Source: Gyrodactylus bullatarudis
Taxonomy: Eukaryota > Platyhelminthes > Monogenea > Gyrodactylidea > Gyrodactylidae
Direction of reading: 5' to 3'
Assembly (NCBI GenBank): GCA_012064415.1
Contig: SSNU01000029.1
Span: 62,001-126,000 of the forward strand
DNA length: 64,000 nucleotides
A program made the translations under genes and the position numbers. The first letter of the stretch is position 1. The number at the start of each line of letters is the position of its first letter. This document shows, in pieces, positions 36,049-49,100 of the stretch. The notes beneath the pieces are model-generated. The model was given only the letters and a program-made list of their open reading frames with translations, was not told the DNA's origin and made no database searches.

Positions 36049-36670
36049 AGTTGACATGAAAATGAGAATTTACTATTTTTACAAGAAACTCAATATTTTT
36101 CTCCGGATTCACAGAATGAATAAATTTTTGAATTCTAAAACTAAATGAGCTGAAAAAAATTCCGAAAAAAATTCAATCTGACCAAAATTAGGCCGTTTTT
36201 CGAATTTCAAAAATGCATCAAATACCACTTTTTCAACTTTTGAACCCAAAATTATTATCGATTTCGATTATTCGAAGCAGTTAAGTGATGATATTTGGGA
36301 TCAACATTAGACAAAGAATTAGAATTTGGACATAAAGGTAGTGAAGAATTTACTGTTTCCGAGAAAAAGTAAAAGATTTTGGATAATTTGCCCTCGTGAT
36401 AATCGAAAAATTCAAATGGTTCGATTTTCCACAGTAATGACTAACTTCAGTGAACTTCTACAGGCGAATTCGAATTCTTCGTTCAATGTTGATCCCAAAT
36501 ATCATCACTTAACTGATTTGGTCAGATTGATTTTTTTCGAATATCCTCATCTTATTGGCTCATTCCGTTTTAGAATACAAAAAATTATTTATTTCTGTGA
36601 TTCCGGAGAAAAATATTGAGTTTTTTGTAAAAATAGTAAATTCTTATCTTCATGTCAATTAGGTTTACAA
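36049..36670. repeat. Foldback/MITE, family B, long-armed copy
   Basis: Starts TAAAGCTAGTTGACATGAA and ends with the inverted CTTCATGTCAATTAGG. The arms include GAATTTACTATTTTTAC and CTCAATATTTTTCTCCGG and its complement. The 97-codon frame at 36326-36619 only reads the right arm. Confidence 0.75.
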
Positions 36671-38160
36671 GATAAGATTCTCCAGAATATTGATTAAACA
36701 TTGAAAAATAAAGTCTATAATTCTAATTGACCTACATCATTGTTTGGCTAGGTAAATTGCAACAAGATTGACGAAAAGATATGTATAGCTATATACTATA
36801 GTATACATTTTATATATGGCTTTTTGACAACAATGACTTGCATTGCAATTAGTAGAGCCTCAGCTATTCCTTCTGTTCTGAAAACCATTTTAAAACAATA
36901 AATCAGAGTTCAAAGTTATAAAAATTCATACCAATGATCTCAATCTACATTTTTGAGGTAGAAATTTTTTTTCTCATTGTCTAACAATATTCTGGAAGAT
37001 AATAATTCTTAGATTATCCCGATGTTTTAGTTTAGTTTCAACATTGATAGATTTTCATAGTTTTATTTAGGTTTACTTGTAAGTAACTTATGCAATATTT
37101 TTTCGGTAAATTTGTGAAAAGTATTATTTTTCAAACTTTTTAGATCTTAAAAACTAATCTTTAGGCATTATTTTTTAAGGCTCTCAAAAGGCTTTTTAAT
37201 AAGGCCAAAAAAGATGATTTCCATTCCATTGAATTTCCCGTTTTCAGTAGTACAGTTTTCATCCAGCCCGAAGAATCTGAAGGGTCATAAATCGCTCTTT
37301 CTTTCAAGTAAAGTAACATTTTGGTTTTATTTAAACTAACAACAATTTTATTTAACTCTTGTTAAGACTTCCTGATTTTAAATATTCAGCAAATTCCATG
37401 TTTTATTTTCTTGCAAGGTTTTAGGGTATATAAAACTTTTACCTTGATTTCAGATTTTTCTGTTCCTCATGATCTTTTTCTGACGCAGATAAATAACAAT
37501 TTGAATACACGTCAAATTTTGGTTGGAAAAAAATTTCAGTTAATTATCACGAATTATCATGTATAATTAATCATTTTTTATTTTCTCATAAAATGAATAT
37601 TACATTATTTACACATGATATATTTGTATTATTCACTTTTGTAAGGCGAAACATTTCCAAATCCAATTATTGGCAAGGAATAAACATGACATAATTAATT
37701 GGTGTGTATCTGAAAAATTTATCACTTCTGAATTCTGTTATTAATTAGATATGAAAATCTGTTAGGTATCAAGATTGAAAGCCAATTAAATTTCAATCTA
37801 TGTGAGACAAACGGTCAGACCAGTGAAAGCAAGAATCGATGAGCTCCTGCAAATAGACAGTCTTAGTTCGGCGATATAGGAGCATCTCCACTAGACAAAT
37901 CACACTGCTGATGTGAGTCACTTCAGTATTTTCTGCCAAGCCAATCCATGCGTTTCCCCAACAGTTAGAGAACAGGTTTTGTGCTAGACAGAATCTCGTT
38001 AGATTAAATCAATGATGCAATTTAAGCAAAAGGAGTTGGCATTACAATTGGGCATCGAAGGCAAGAATTGGCAATTTTTTAAACGATATACCTGTTGCTA
38101 ACTTTACCGAAAAAATAGAGACGAATGAGATGATTAAAATTGTTGAACAACAAGGACAAG

Positions 38161-38510
38161 ATTTGAGTAATCACAATGTAGAAATTACAGTGTTCTTAGA
38201 CATTTAACCTACCAGCAAAGTGTGGTCACTGGTTATTACTAAATTCATATGAAATCTAACTTAATCGAGATTGTCTTCTCATATCTAGATGTTAGAATTC
38301 AGGTGAGCGAATGTCAGCTCCATAAGAGAGTCAAATAATATCAACTACACGGTGGCAGAAATAGACACGTTTCGTTCTTATTCGGACTCGTCAGTACACT
38401 ATAGCCAGGATTAAGACCCGAGTCTTCAACTTTGTGAGGCAATGTCAGAACCTCAGCGACCACAGTTAAATGTCTAAGAACACTGAAATTTCTATATTGG
38501 GATTACCTTG
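38161..38510. repeat. Element bounded by 42-bp inverted repeats
   Basis: Arms 38167-38208 and 38465-38506 are imperfect inverted copies sharing CAGTGTTCTTAGACATTTAAC and its complement. The interior includes a segment related to 600-700 (GATTGTCTTCT... TGTTAGAA). Composition is higher in GC than average. Family unknown. Confidence 0.55.
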
Positions 38511-39041
38511 AGCAATTACCTTAGTGCAGTGTAATTCTATTCTTACCTTAACTCCTCATGTTAATACGGATTGAACCAATCATAGGATTATTTTAACATT
38601 TTGCTTTAAAATTTTACCGTATTTATCAAGCCGTGGTAGTAGTCCAAAGATGTCCGGTGAAATATAAGCTTTGTTACTAATTATTAACCTGATTTAAATA
38701 TATCTTCACAATGAGTTTCTGATTAATTGTTTAAAATATTTCGTGCTGTTCCTCTTTTTAATTTTTTAATACCAATTTAAGATTATTGGCCAAATTCTTT
38801 TGGATATCATTCTCAGTAAGCACTAGGCTAGGGTGAAATTATTTTTCTGAACAACTCACGAGAATACTAACTTTTTTGATAAAATTTTGTACTCAGATCA
38901 TGTTTTGCTAATTTTTTTTAAAGCGTGAGAGTCATTATCCATTATTATATACCAGAGATTCACGTAATTTTGTATATACGTCCGAAAATCCACTTATTTG
39001 CATTTAGAAATTATTTGAAGTATTGAAAAAACAAGAGTTTT

Positions 39042-39805
39042 ATTTACACTGAATACGTATTTCTTAAAGCTTCATCAGCAGTGTTACTTTAAAAATGGAA
39101 ATTATAAATATAATCATTGAAATAATAAAATTACAAATATAAGAATGAAAATAGTAAGAAGCAAATTTCATAAAAGAAAATAATGCAAGCTGAAAAAACA
39201 CCCAAAAACTCAACATTAATAGCAAAATTGAAGAGAAAAAAGGTGAAAAAGCTCACATAGGCCAGGGTAATATAAGAGAATATGTATGGTTCTTTTGAAC
39301 ACACAGATCTGGTTTAATAGTATTAATAAAGAATTTCTCTTTAATCCAGAGATCAGTGCTGTCATCACCTGAGTTCTTATAAAATATTGAAAAATTGGAA
39401 TAGTCAGCATTATGATTATTGTCCGTTAAATGTTTATGAACTGAAGTGTTCTTTGAAAGATGTTCTTTTGTCCTAGTCCTTAGTTTTCTAATAGTTCTTC
39501 CAAGATAAGTTGAACCGCAGTCGCATTGAAACTTATAAATTAAGAGAGTATTTTCTTCTGGCTTGAGCTGATCCTTATGAATTAAGCTAAATAATCTTTG
39601 TGTTTTAAATACAATTTTTAATTGTATATTGGAAAAATGGTCATTAATAAGATTAATCAGTTTTCTTCTTACATCACTGCTAAAGCCATCACCTTTGAAA
39701 TTTAGTTTCATGAAAACGGTTTTGATCTCCTCATTATTTGACATGATAGTATCATCTGTTTGTCGTTCAGGTAAAGAGATAAATTTATCAATAAATTTGA
39801 TGATA
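39042..39805 (-). mobile_element. Penelope-like element, GIY-YIG 3' portion
   Basis: The minus frame 39253-39744, extending in frame upstream to about 39790 (ISLPERQTDDTI), encodes the end of RT (KLNFKGDGFSSDVRRKL) and a GIY-YIG nuclease: LLIYKFQCDCGSTYLGRTIR, EHL, then a KEKFFINTIKPDL tail. The Cys-x-Cys before the STYLGRT core is intact, unlike the 5.3-kb copy. GIY-YIG provides the nick for insertion. The 5' part is absent, as is usual for truncated inserts. A hammerhead motif lies 3' of the frame, 169 nt after its stop. Confidence 0.85.
39046..39084 (-). ncRNA. Hammerhead ribozyme motif (type I, Penelope-associated)
   Basis: Read on minus: ACACTG (stem I), CTGATGA, AGCTTTAA, GAAA, TACGTA (short palindromic stem III), TT, CAGTGT (stem I return). 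Both catalytic boxes are perfect, stem I pairs over six bases, and the UH cleavage site is UU (cut after 39052). Hammerheads with tiny stem III are established in Penelope-like elements, where they process the transcript. The weak point is stem II: the eight nt between the boxes pair poorly, so activity in cis is doubtful, or it may work as a dimer. The copy at 4718-4756 shows the same layout with compensatory change in stem III. Confidence 0.7.
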
Positions 39806-40159
39806 AAATGACTATTTTTGAAGATAAAACTTAGGGAATCTATTAAATGACCAAGAAATTCCAGATTTTAGTGAATGCGTATTATAAATGAAAATTGACC
39901 GACGATTTGAAAAATTCTGAAATTTTTTAAAGCATTTTTGACACATGCTTTCACACTAAATAATGCTTAGAATTGATATTTCTATCAGGAAAGTTAATAC
40001 TAATATGAGGTTAAAAGCACTCGAATCTTGATGACTAGAAATAACTGATATTTTCAAGTGAGATATTGATACTGAACGAAAATATACCCCTTAAAATTTT
40101 ACTATTGATTTGAAACATTATTTTTTTGATTGATTAAATAATATCTTATAAAAATAAGT

Positions 40160-40165
40160 TTTATT
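40160..40165 (-). promoter_or_regulatory. Poly(A) signal of INTS9
   Basis: AATAAA on the minus strand begins nine nt after the INTS9 stop codon. This implies a very short 3' UTR. Confidence 0.6.
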
Positions 40166-40174
40166 AAAGATCTT

Positions 40175-43100
40175 TCAATCAGTTCCGGCAATGTAAAGAT
40201 AGTTCATGGTTGAGTTAACCCCTCCGGTTGGATTTGCTTGTGAAGATCCTGAAGACGTTGAAGTTGATGATGATTGATTCAAAAAGGACATCTTTATCAG
40301 TGACATGATAATTTTCTTTGTAGACTCATCAGGACACATTACATGAAGGTCGGGAAAAATAGACTGACCATCTCCGTTATGCATACAGATGAACATGTTT
40401 GGATTTGGCTGGAAGCAAAAATAAAACATTCTTTAGAATAAAAGAATAGGGGAATAATTTCGAGGTAAAATTTATTCAAAAAGTGATCCTCGAATTTATC
40501 GGTAGAGGAGAAAATGTTTAAACTAAAATAACCCACATAACTTGTTTGGCTCAAGTAAAGTTGTTATGATGACATGAAAATAAAGTTGGTTGGGAATCTA
40601 TGATATTTACGAAATCTCGATTTTTTCATCAAAAATTCAAATATGCCCACTTTTATGATTCAAAGATAAAAATTTTGAAAAAAATTATTTTCATGAGAAA
40701 TATGGTCATTTTTCAAATTTCGATTTGGCTCGAAAATCCCATTTTTTCGAAATTTAGCTTCATATCAATTAGCTTTAGATGAAACGATTTTTATTGGTCG
40801 GAATCAAATTAGTTCAAGTTTAAGTTTGAAGACTCCGTGAAAATAATTGATACTTCAAATATACCTCTTGAAGTTCAGTTAATTTTTGATATATATTTTT
40901 TTTGTTAGAAAATATATGGAAGCATGATTCAATCTATTGATTTTGATGCTACATAGTTTGATATAATATTTAAAATATAATTATAGGCTGTAATTCTACA
41001 TCTGAAGATGCAGAAAGAACATTTTCAAAAATAGTTTTTACTTAAAAAATAAAAATCTTTCTTTAACAATTTTCATTTTGAATGCGAACAGATTGCAGTA
41101 TCATTTATTTCTTTATCAATAGATGAAATAATTTCAGAAGCAGTATAATATACCAATATATCCTTTCACTTACAGTATCAATGATTATAAAAATTAACAT
41201 GAACTCTATATACGCCTGAGTCCTGAATTCTCAAAAAATATTCATTCAGGTGAGAGAAATGGAAAATCTGAGAAATATATTTTCAAGAGCTTTCAAGTTT
41301 TTTTCCTCTGAATTAATCATTGATTGGGTGAAGCCACTTCAAGTTTCAAATAAGAAAAAAATGTTGGAGACTCGAGCTTTGAAAAATTGCAATAAAATTT
41401 ATTTGAATAAGTCTGATTCAGAGAAGGAGAGAGAGTGGTTGATAAATTCCCATTTTGACTTAAAACCAATTTCATTTAATTTTTATACATCTGAAAACTC
41501 AGTTTTTAGGACGTGTTTTCAAATTCGTATAGCGAATATAAATTCTAATTGGAAAAATTATACTAATTCTCGCTCTGAATACATATAATTTTATATAGAA
41601 AAAATTTTATTTCGAAAAATTAATTTAAAAATTGTTATAAATTTTTCTTTTAAACACAATTTTGAATAAATTTTATTCATCTTGTTACTGTTACATATTG
41701 AATAAGATTTTTTGCCAGTCTCTTTAGTATATTTGAGATTATTTTTGTAGGAAATCAATATTTATGGGAGTATCTTCAAGTTTGAATGATGTTAAACATG
41801 ATAAGAATTCAATGTATAAAATTGAATAGGAAATGATCAAGAGGATATATGATTCGAATAGCTAGAGGATTCCCTGCGTGTTTTCCAAAATAATGTGAGA
41901 CAAGAAAATAAATTATCAAAAGAAGAAAAAAAGGGATCTAAGGGAAGTTAAAATAACTTTTGTGTAGAAGGAAAAATTGATCGGGATCAACCAAAATATT
42001 TCGTGATTAAGAGACTAATTATGCTAGAGCATTCATTTTAATTTCGGAAAGGATGAAAATCTAGGATTTTTGTTTCTCTCAGGAATTAAACTACGATTCA
42101 TTTTTTTCTATAAATGTATTTCTAAAATTTGCAATCATTTTCCAATGCAAGTTGAAACGCAAAAAAACATGAAAATATATATTAATCTGAAGAAACCTTA
42201 GAGGAGTCTCTGGGAAAAGATTGGTATTATCCAATTAGATTACAGTTTCTAGGGTATAACGCGTTATGAAACTAGTTATGATTTTTTATTTTTCACATCT
42301 AAAAATTTCTTGCACCATGGAATGATATCCACAATAAGAGATTGTTTTCACTATTCTAGAGGTTTAATAAATGCTGAATAAATTTTTCCAATTTTCCAAA
42401 AGTTGTTCGAGTCTTGAAGAGCTTATAGAGTTTATAGATTGAATGTGGAAGAATCGATCTATCGATTGGTAAATGTTAAAACAACTTTTAATTTTAATCT
42501 AAACTCTCAAATTGCTTACTCATAAGTATTTAGTTAAAATCAGAATACTGACTACATTGAAAATTATGATTTTATCATGAAAAAAAATCATTCAGTATAT
42601 TTATCTTCTTTTGATACTGAATCTTGTAATTATCAGTAGAAAAAGAATTTTCAAAAGGAATTTAAACTTACAAATAGAATGACAGATAGAGTGGACGGAT
42701 ACGAATCTCGTGATTTTTTTACTTTAAATTGCTTCGATCTTATTCGTTGGCTCATTTCAAAAATTGCAATAGCTGATTGGGCATCAGCAATCCTGGCACC
42801 TTCAAATGGAAAATATGAATAGATTCAGCTAAGAAAGAATTCTTTTTCTATTTTCTCTCTATAGTCAAATAGATAAATGACATATTATAGTGTCATAAAA
42901 TTTTTAAAATCAAAATATACATGAATTCGAATGAGAGCAACGTCAATCATGAAAATTTGATTGAGAAAATTTTCTAAGGAATAATTTTTCCAGTTAAAGT
43001 TGAATTCTTGTGATCAAAAATTATAATTAGATTTTCAGGTTAAATTTAAATCAAATCATGAAACATTTTTTGAGAGATAATAAGATGGAATATTTGATAA

Positions 43101-46100
43101 GTATGCTTGATTAAGCTAGAATTATTCTGGATCGAGATATTGAATTGAGATAGCTTACCGGTTATTCCTCTGACAGTTAACTCATCAATAATTTTTGTTG
43201 CCTCCAAGGGACTTGAAAGAAATAAGAGTCGCTTGCAACTAGACGCGTTCTGACTAATCTCCAGATTTCGATTGGTTTTATTTCCTACTTGCGTTTCTTT
43301 CAGATGGTTTTGTAAAATTTCTTTTTGATGTAGAAGCAGGTATTTGCCTGAAGAAAAATTTTGTTTTAATGTCTAAAAAATTTTAAAAATTAACGACATA
43401 TATTTTCCTAACAAAGAAAAGATATACTGTATTAAGTTATTCTCTATCCATTGACGAATACGTCAAAAAGGCTCTTTTGATATATTATGCATGTTAAGAA
43501 GTTCTTGATTTTACAACAGAGATGTAACGAATTTTTACCTTTTATTAAATCAAAGTATTCCGTGAAATTTCCACATTTAATTTTGATAACAGTGATGTGT
43601 GAGATCTAAAATATCCCATGCATAGTCGTGCATTGCCCATTTTCCCTAAATTCCCTTGCAGGCCTAGTGGTATAACAAAACTTAACAGAAATGATCTTAA
43701 CATGATTCTAATACTATTTTCATTGAAAAAAACTTGAAGCTTTATCAGCAAAAAAAGATATTCGAAATTTTAGTGAAAACGTAGTAAAAATTCATTGAAA
43801 ATCTAGCGGCATTTAAAAAAGTCTGATCTTTAAACTTGAATATTATCAGGGAAAAGCATTTTGATACTTGATCTTGGATAAACTAATGTCAAGAAGTCAT
43901 AAGAAGACACAAACCGTGAAATTCATCGTTCTATATAAATATGAATATCAAGGATTTAGAAATATCTCGTTACAAAACAAAGGATTAAAAATTTTTGTCT
44001 AAGATTATTATTGTCACGATAATTAGAATTTTAACTCCTTGGCTTCATTTCAGATTAAATTTGATGATTAATAATCATGAATCTAACTTAATTAAATATC
44101 TATGACACCAAATAAAAATCAGATAATTTACAGACATCTCAACTTCTTCATAAAGAATTTGATAAAGACTTAATGAGATCCAGTCCAGTTTTACCATTTG
44201 ATGATAACTAGTTTTCAACTACAGTCAATAAGGAAATATAATTAATATGGTAATAATATTAGCAGAAAAAATATGTATCTAACAGAAGAAGAAACTTTTT
44301 CATCTCATGTAGCACGGGCATATTGAATTGATTACATTTTATTTAGGATCAAGATCTAGGCAAAGATATCTAATCAACCTTTTTAACCCTTCTTGTGAGG
44401 TTCGTCCTATATAGGGCGATTATTATTTAAAGTCTGAGATTCTCAGTTATTACGCAGTCTAAAAATAATTACAAAATCTATTTAATAAATCACGCTTTAA
44501 AAAAATCTCGAAAATACCGAAAGTCTCAAAGAGATATCTAAACTTAGACGAAATAGCCAATATTAGTCAGTTTTGGTAGATGAGAAATTCAATAGAAAAT
44601 CGACTTTATTAGATGGGATCAAAAGAATCATTTTTTAATAGAATTCCCGTTAGAATCTTATTCAGAATCGTTTTATATCAATTTTGAGTCGATTTTCTCG
44701 TTTGGTTTTCTTATCAACTCAATAGGGTTAAATTAGAATCAGAGGAGAACTTTTAAAACCTCAGTCTACAGTGTGTATAATTATAATTATTATAATTCAA
44801 TAAGTAAGGGAAACATTCCGTCATTATGACTCGAGATAACCATTTTTAGTTAGTAATGTTTCTTCAATAAATCTACAATTTCAGGTCAAATATTTAAGTT
44901 TTTTTGCTTGTATTAAAATTAAAATTTAACGTTTTATTTCATTTACATTAGAGTTGGTATCTCCAGGATACCAAAATCTACCATTATACTAAGCGGAATA
45001 CTTATGGAATTAAGAAAATTTGATAGATTTTTTCTACCATGATTTCTGTAGCTTTTGAGAGTTTTAAGGTTTTATTTACATGCTTTTACTGATAAATTTG
45101 ACATCAAATTAAAATTTTTATCTGTAAATAAAGTAAAGTATCTTAAAATTGGGATAATTTCTCTCATCAGTTTTATTTATTCTTTAGATATAAAGCTTCA
45201 AGACATGAAATGCAAGAGAGCTTGATAAAAAAATTAATTTTTAAATTCGAGAATCATTCCCTTGATTAGTTTTCCGTGTTCTTACTTATAAGTATGAATA
45301 CTACTAGCTAAAAGCGCTTAAAGCCACAGTAAACTTAAATTCTATGCTTCAAGTTTAGTTTGGAAGTGAATTAGATTTTTTCAATTTTCAGCGTTAAAAT
45401 AAGGGACCTAGTCTAACAAACAGTTTATATTAAACACTATCACATGTAGAATGAAATGCTCGAAAAATACTACATAAAAGATTTGGAATATATACGATAC
45501 GTATATGATTGAAAAAAAAACAATCAGATTAAAGCTTAATTCAATCTTGGAAAAAAATTCCTCTCATCTAAAAGTTTCAGGCTCTAAAACTGTGCATCTG
45601 AGCGAATTTTCAGTATTGTTGGTAGAAAAAGTTACCAAGTAGACTCATGAAAAATTTTTATATGAAAAAAAAGTTTTTGAATAAGTTGCTTGGCTTTGAG
45701 AATTAAAATTTAACTTTCTACTCACTAACCATAGCTATTATTATGTTTTTGTCATCTTTAATAATGAAAATGGTACATAATTATAATTTTAGGCATTAAG
45801 TATTAAAAATGTATCATGAACTGAAATGCAAACGTAAAAACTTGAAAATAAAGCTATTCTAAAGGAATTTGAGAGTTTGTGCTTTTAAGAACTTTTTCGA
45901 TTTCAACGAATTTTTGTTGATTTCAAGGTGTGACAAGAAAAATTAAAGTTTGATTATAATTTTTAATCTTTTCCAAAAAAATTTTTTTCTAAAATCAATT
46001 TCTCAATTCTCATTTTATTATCAGAATATTTTTCCACACAAGGTCTTTTTTTCTATTTGTATGTACTATTGCAATTACTTGTGTAATAAAAATTTGAAAA

Positions 46101-49100
46101 ATCAAACAGGAACCTAAAAATCCTCAGAATAAAAAAGTTCACTTGTAAGTAGTCACTACTTTGGAAAAAAATTTTAACACAATTCGAAATATTTTACACC
46201 GCTGAATAACTTCATCGGTCAGGCGTTTCAAAGCTACCAAAATTGAACTCCTGAAATCTATTCCTACTGTACATCACGTAATTATGCAAAAAAATACCTA
46301 TTGAAATTATTTCCAAGGTTCAGTCTTGATTCAAAATTGATTTTTTCGCTTACACCTGAAATCTATCACGAGTTTTATCGTGCTAGCCAACAATGATTTA
46401 ACTTGAAAAAATTGGGTTGTTGAATTTTCAATCCAAATTGAAGCATTTTGAATGAGGCTGCACAGTTTGTGTTGAATCAACAATGGCATTTCAGAAAATA
46501 AAAAAAAGAGACAATAAAAATTAATTCAATTGGCATTTCTAAAAGAAAACATCTTAGTTCTTGGTATGTTTAATTAACCAAATAAATATTTTAAGAATGG
46601 ATAATGAAGATGTAAAAAAATTAAATTTTCACTTGATTTGCTCAAATTATCGACATTAAATCTTTGAAAATAAAAAGTTTTTGGGACAAGCTAAGCATTA
46701 TCAAGATACTTTTAGAGTTTTTCCCCAAAAATAAAATATTGACCCATCTTCAGGTAAGCTCATGAAAAAATTAGAATAATTTTGAATACAAAAATTTCAT
46801 GAATAAGAGTAAACTTTTTATAATTTTCCAACTCCTTAAGTAACGTATTATTCAAAAGTTGCATTCAAATATGATTATGGTAATAATTTAACAAAATTCA
46901 AATCATACCTGACAAAAATTACCGGTTTTTGTGAAGTGCCATATGTTGATAAATTTACGAAGTATGTTGTACAATGCACATATATTATCTTGATGAATAA
47001 ATTCTCAAAGGAATGCATGTTATTGAAGGAGGGACAAATTATTTTGTCCCAATTCACACACATAATATACACTAATATATTTTACAAGACATATTTTACA
47101 CTTGATAAAAAAGTAAATTGACTTCAATAAATCAAGATAATTATTTAACAACCCATTTAAAAAGAAAGTTGATCCATTTTTTGCCTATCAAATTGAAAAA
47201 TACAACTATTTTGTTGGAAATGCCACTATTACTATAGTATTTTTGATTTTAATTACCATCCTTATATGTTATTACTCCGTCAATGAGGGCAATGTAGGAA
47301 TCAGGCTGATTGCTTTTGATAGCATTTGCCTTTGCAGCAATACGTGGATCGATTGTGAGATTGATCTAGAAAAGGGAAAAGGAACAATTGCATGAAAATA
47401 TTTGTTTCACTTTGAAAATGATTACATGAGATAATTTTATCGCCCATTAGCTAAAATTAAATTTATGAGCTTTTAAATTTAATATTCAAAAATGTCGAAT
47501 TATTCATGACAGAACATTATCTGTTTATTGCACTAATTATGAATAGGAAAATTGTTTTGATCCATGATGGAATCCGAAATCTTCAATAAATATTAGAATG
47601 GTTTTTCAAATCTGAACTAATAGGAATACTATGGTTTTTAGATAAAATTAAAGAGAGTTTAGGTTAAAAGTGTCTCATCCACTGAAGAAGGTACTTGACT
47701 TTCTCAGTACCGAAAAAGGCTGTTTATATTCCAATCAAATTTACTTTTACTAATACTTATTGAACTAATAATGTAATTAAAATTATTGAAAAGAAGCCTA
47801 ATGAATGAACCTTTTTTCAGTTCAAAATCTGAAGATTTCTCCGTTAACAATCCTATATTAGTTGGGTAGAAATTCTCAATTTTGGTATAAAAGTAAAGCT
47901 GGAAGTCATTTTTCAAATTTCGCGCTGAAAGTTTTATTTATTTGAAAGTGAGAGAGTGGCCAAAATAAGTTTTACAGGATCAGAACTAGACAAGAAAATA
48001 AATTGTGCTAAATCTGATCTAATGCTTCACCCCATTATCGTTTGGGAGTTAATTCTTTTTTCTAAAGCATTTCAATCTTGAGAAACTTCTTTCGATCAGC
48101 TACCTAACTTCAAATCAACAAAAATGTTCAATAAAGGATGGGAATTTGGCGAATACTCAAAATTCGATCATTTTTAATTCATACTGTGTCAGTTTATCTG
48201 TGTAAATAACTTCATTCGTAATCATAAAAAGTCAGATCAAATTTCCCAACTTGTAGTCATTAGCTTATTTTGATCATAATCCATCGTACATGGATTTATT
48301 AGGGAATTTTTTAATTTGTCAACAACTCACGTTATCATCCTGTTTAGGTCGGCATATTGTTGGTTTAAGTTGACCCAATAGTGCCGGACTAATGTATAGC
48401 TGTGTGCATTGCTGCTTTGACAACTTTATCGAAGCTGTTTCATTATAGGATAGGGAGAATGTATGAAATTCATCTGTCAAGATTTCATTTTCAGTCGGTG
48501 GCTTGATGAAAAAGAAGCAATCATTGTAAAGTATAACTATGTATTAATTGCTTTTATCTAATAATTATTAGTCTATAAAAGATGTTTTAATAAAATAAGA
48601 ATCGTTTAGGATGTAAAAAAATATAGAGTGGAACAAAAAAAGGAATATTCTGAAATTGAAAAGTAGATCAATAAAACTGAGAATATTTTCAATGAAAAAT
48701 CTGTTTTATATTCCAGTTTAGCTTACAATAAGTATCATTTCGGTTGCATAGACTTCATTGGGAAGGACAAGGCCACGTTTAGGTCGACCAATTTGATGTA
48801 AAATATCAGTTATCTGTTGTAGAAATATGAATTAAATTTTTATCAAAAATTTTATTTAAATTTTCTTATGAAACAAAAGAATTTATTTCAATTGAAATTA
48901 TAAATTCAGATATTCAATCAACACTGTATTAATTTCATAACAGCAATATGATAATAACTTACCTGAGTATCTTTGAGAAGACAGTTTAGGTTATTCTTTT
49001 GGACGTTTACATAATCCCCGAGACCATAAGGGTTCTGAGTGCTCTCTGAAAAATGATAGGGTCCGATTAGTCGATCCACATATTTCTTTGGATCTTCCAT

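Larger units (their letters stand above)
32544..38160. other. Gene-poor AT-rich region with repeats
   Basis: Contains a GC-rich hairpin near 32958-33017, family A pieces near 33585-33660, a SINE-like copy at 34960-35235 and a family B foldback at 36049-36670. A frame after an acceptor-like site near 33044 stays open for 49 codons, but without recognisable motif. If the exon at 32.4 kb is real, its partners may be hidden here. Confidence 0.4.

Noticed and set aside
36326..36619. 97-codon frame
   Set aside because: Entirely within a family B foldback arm that also occurs at 7.3 and 63.7 kb.
46875..47121. Overlapping frames on both strands in the large INTS9 intron
   Set aside because: Mutually antisense, no motif, no splice support, and not compatible with the INTS9 exon order.
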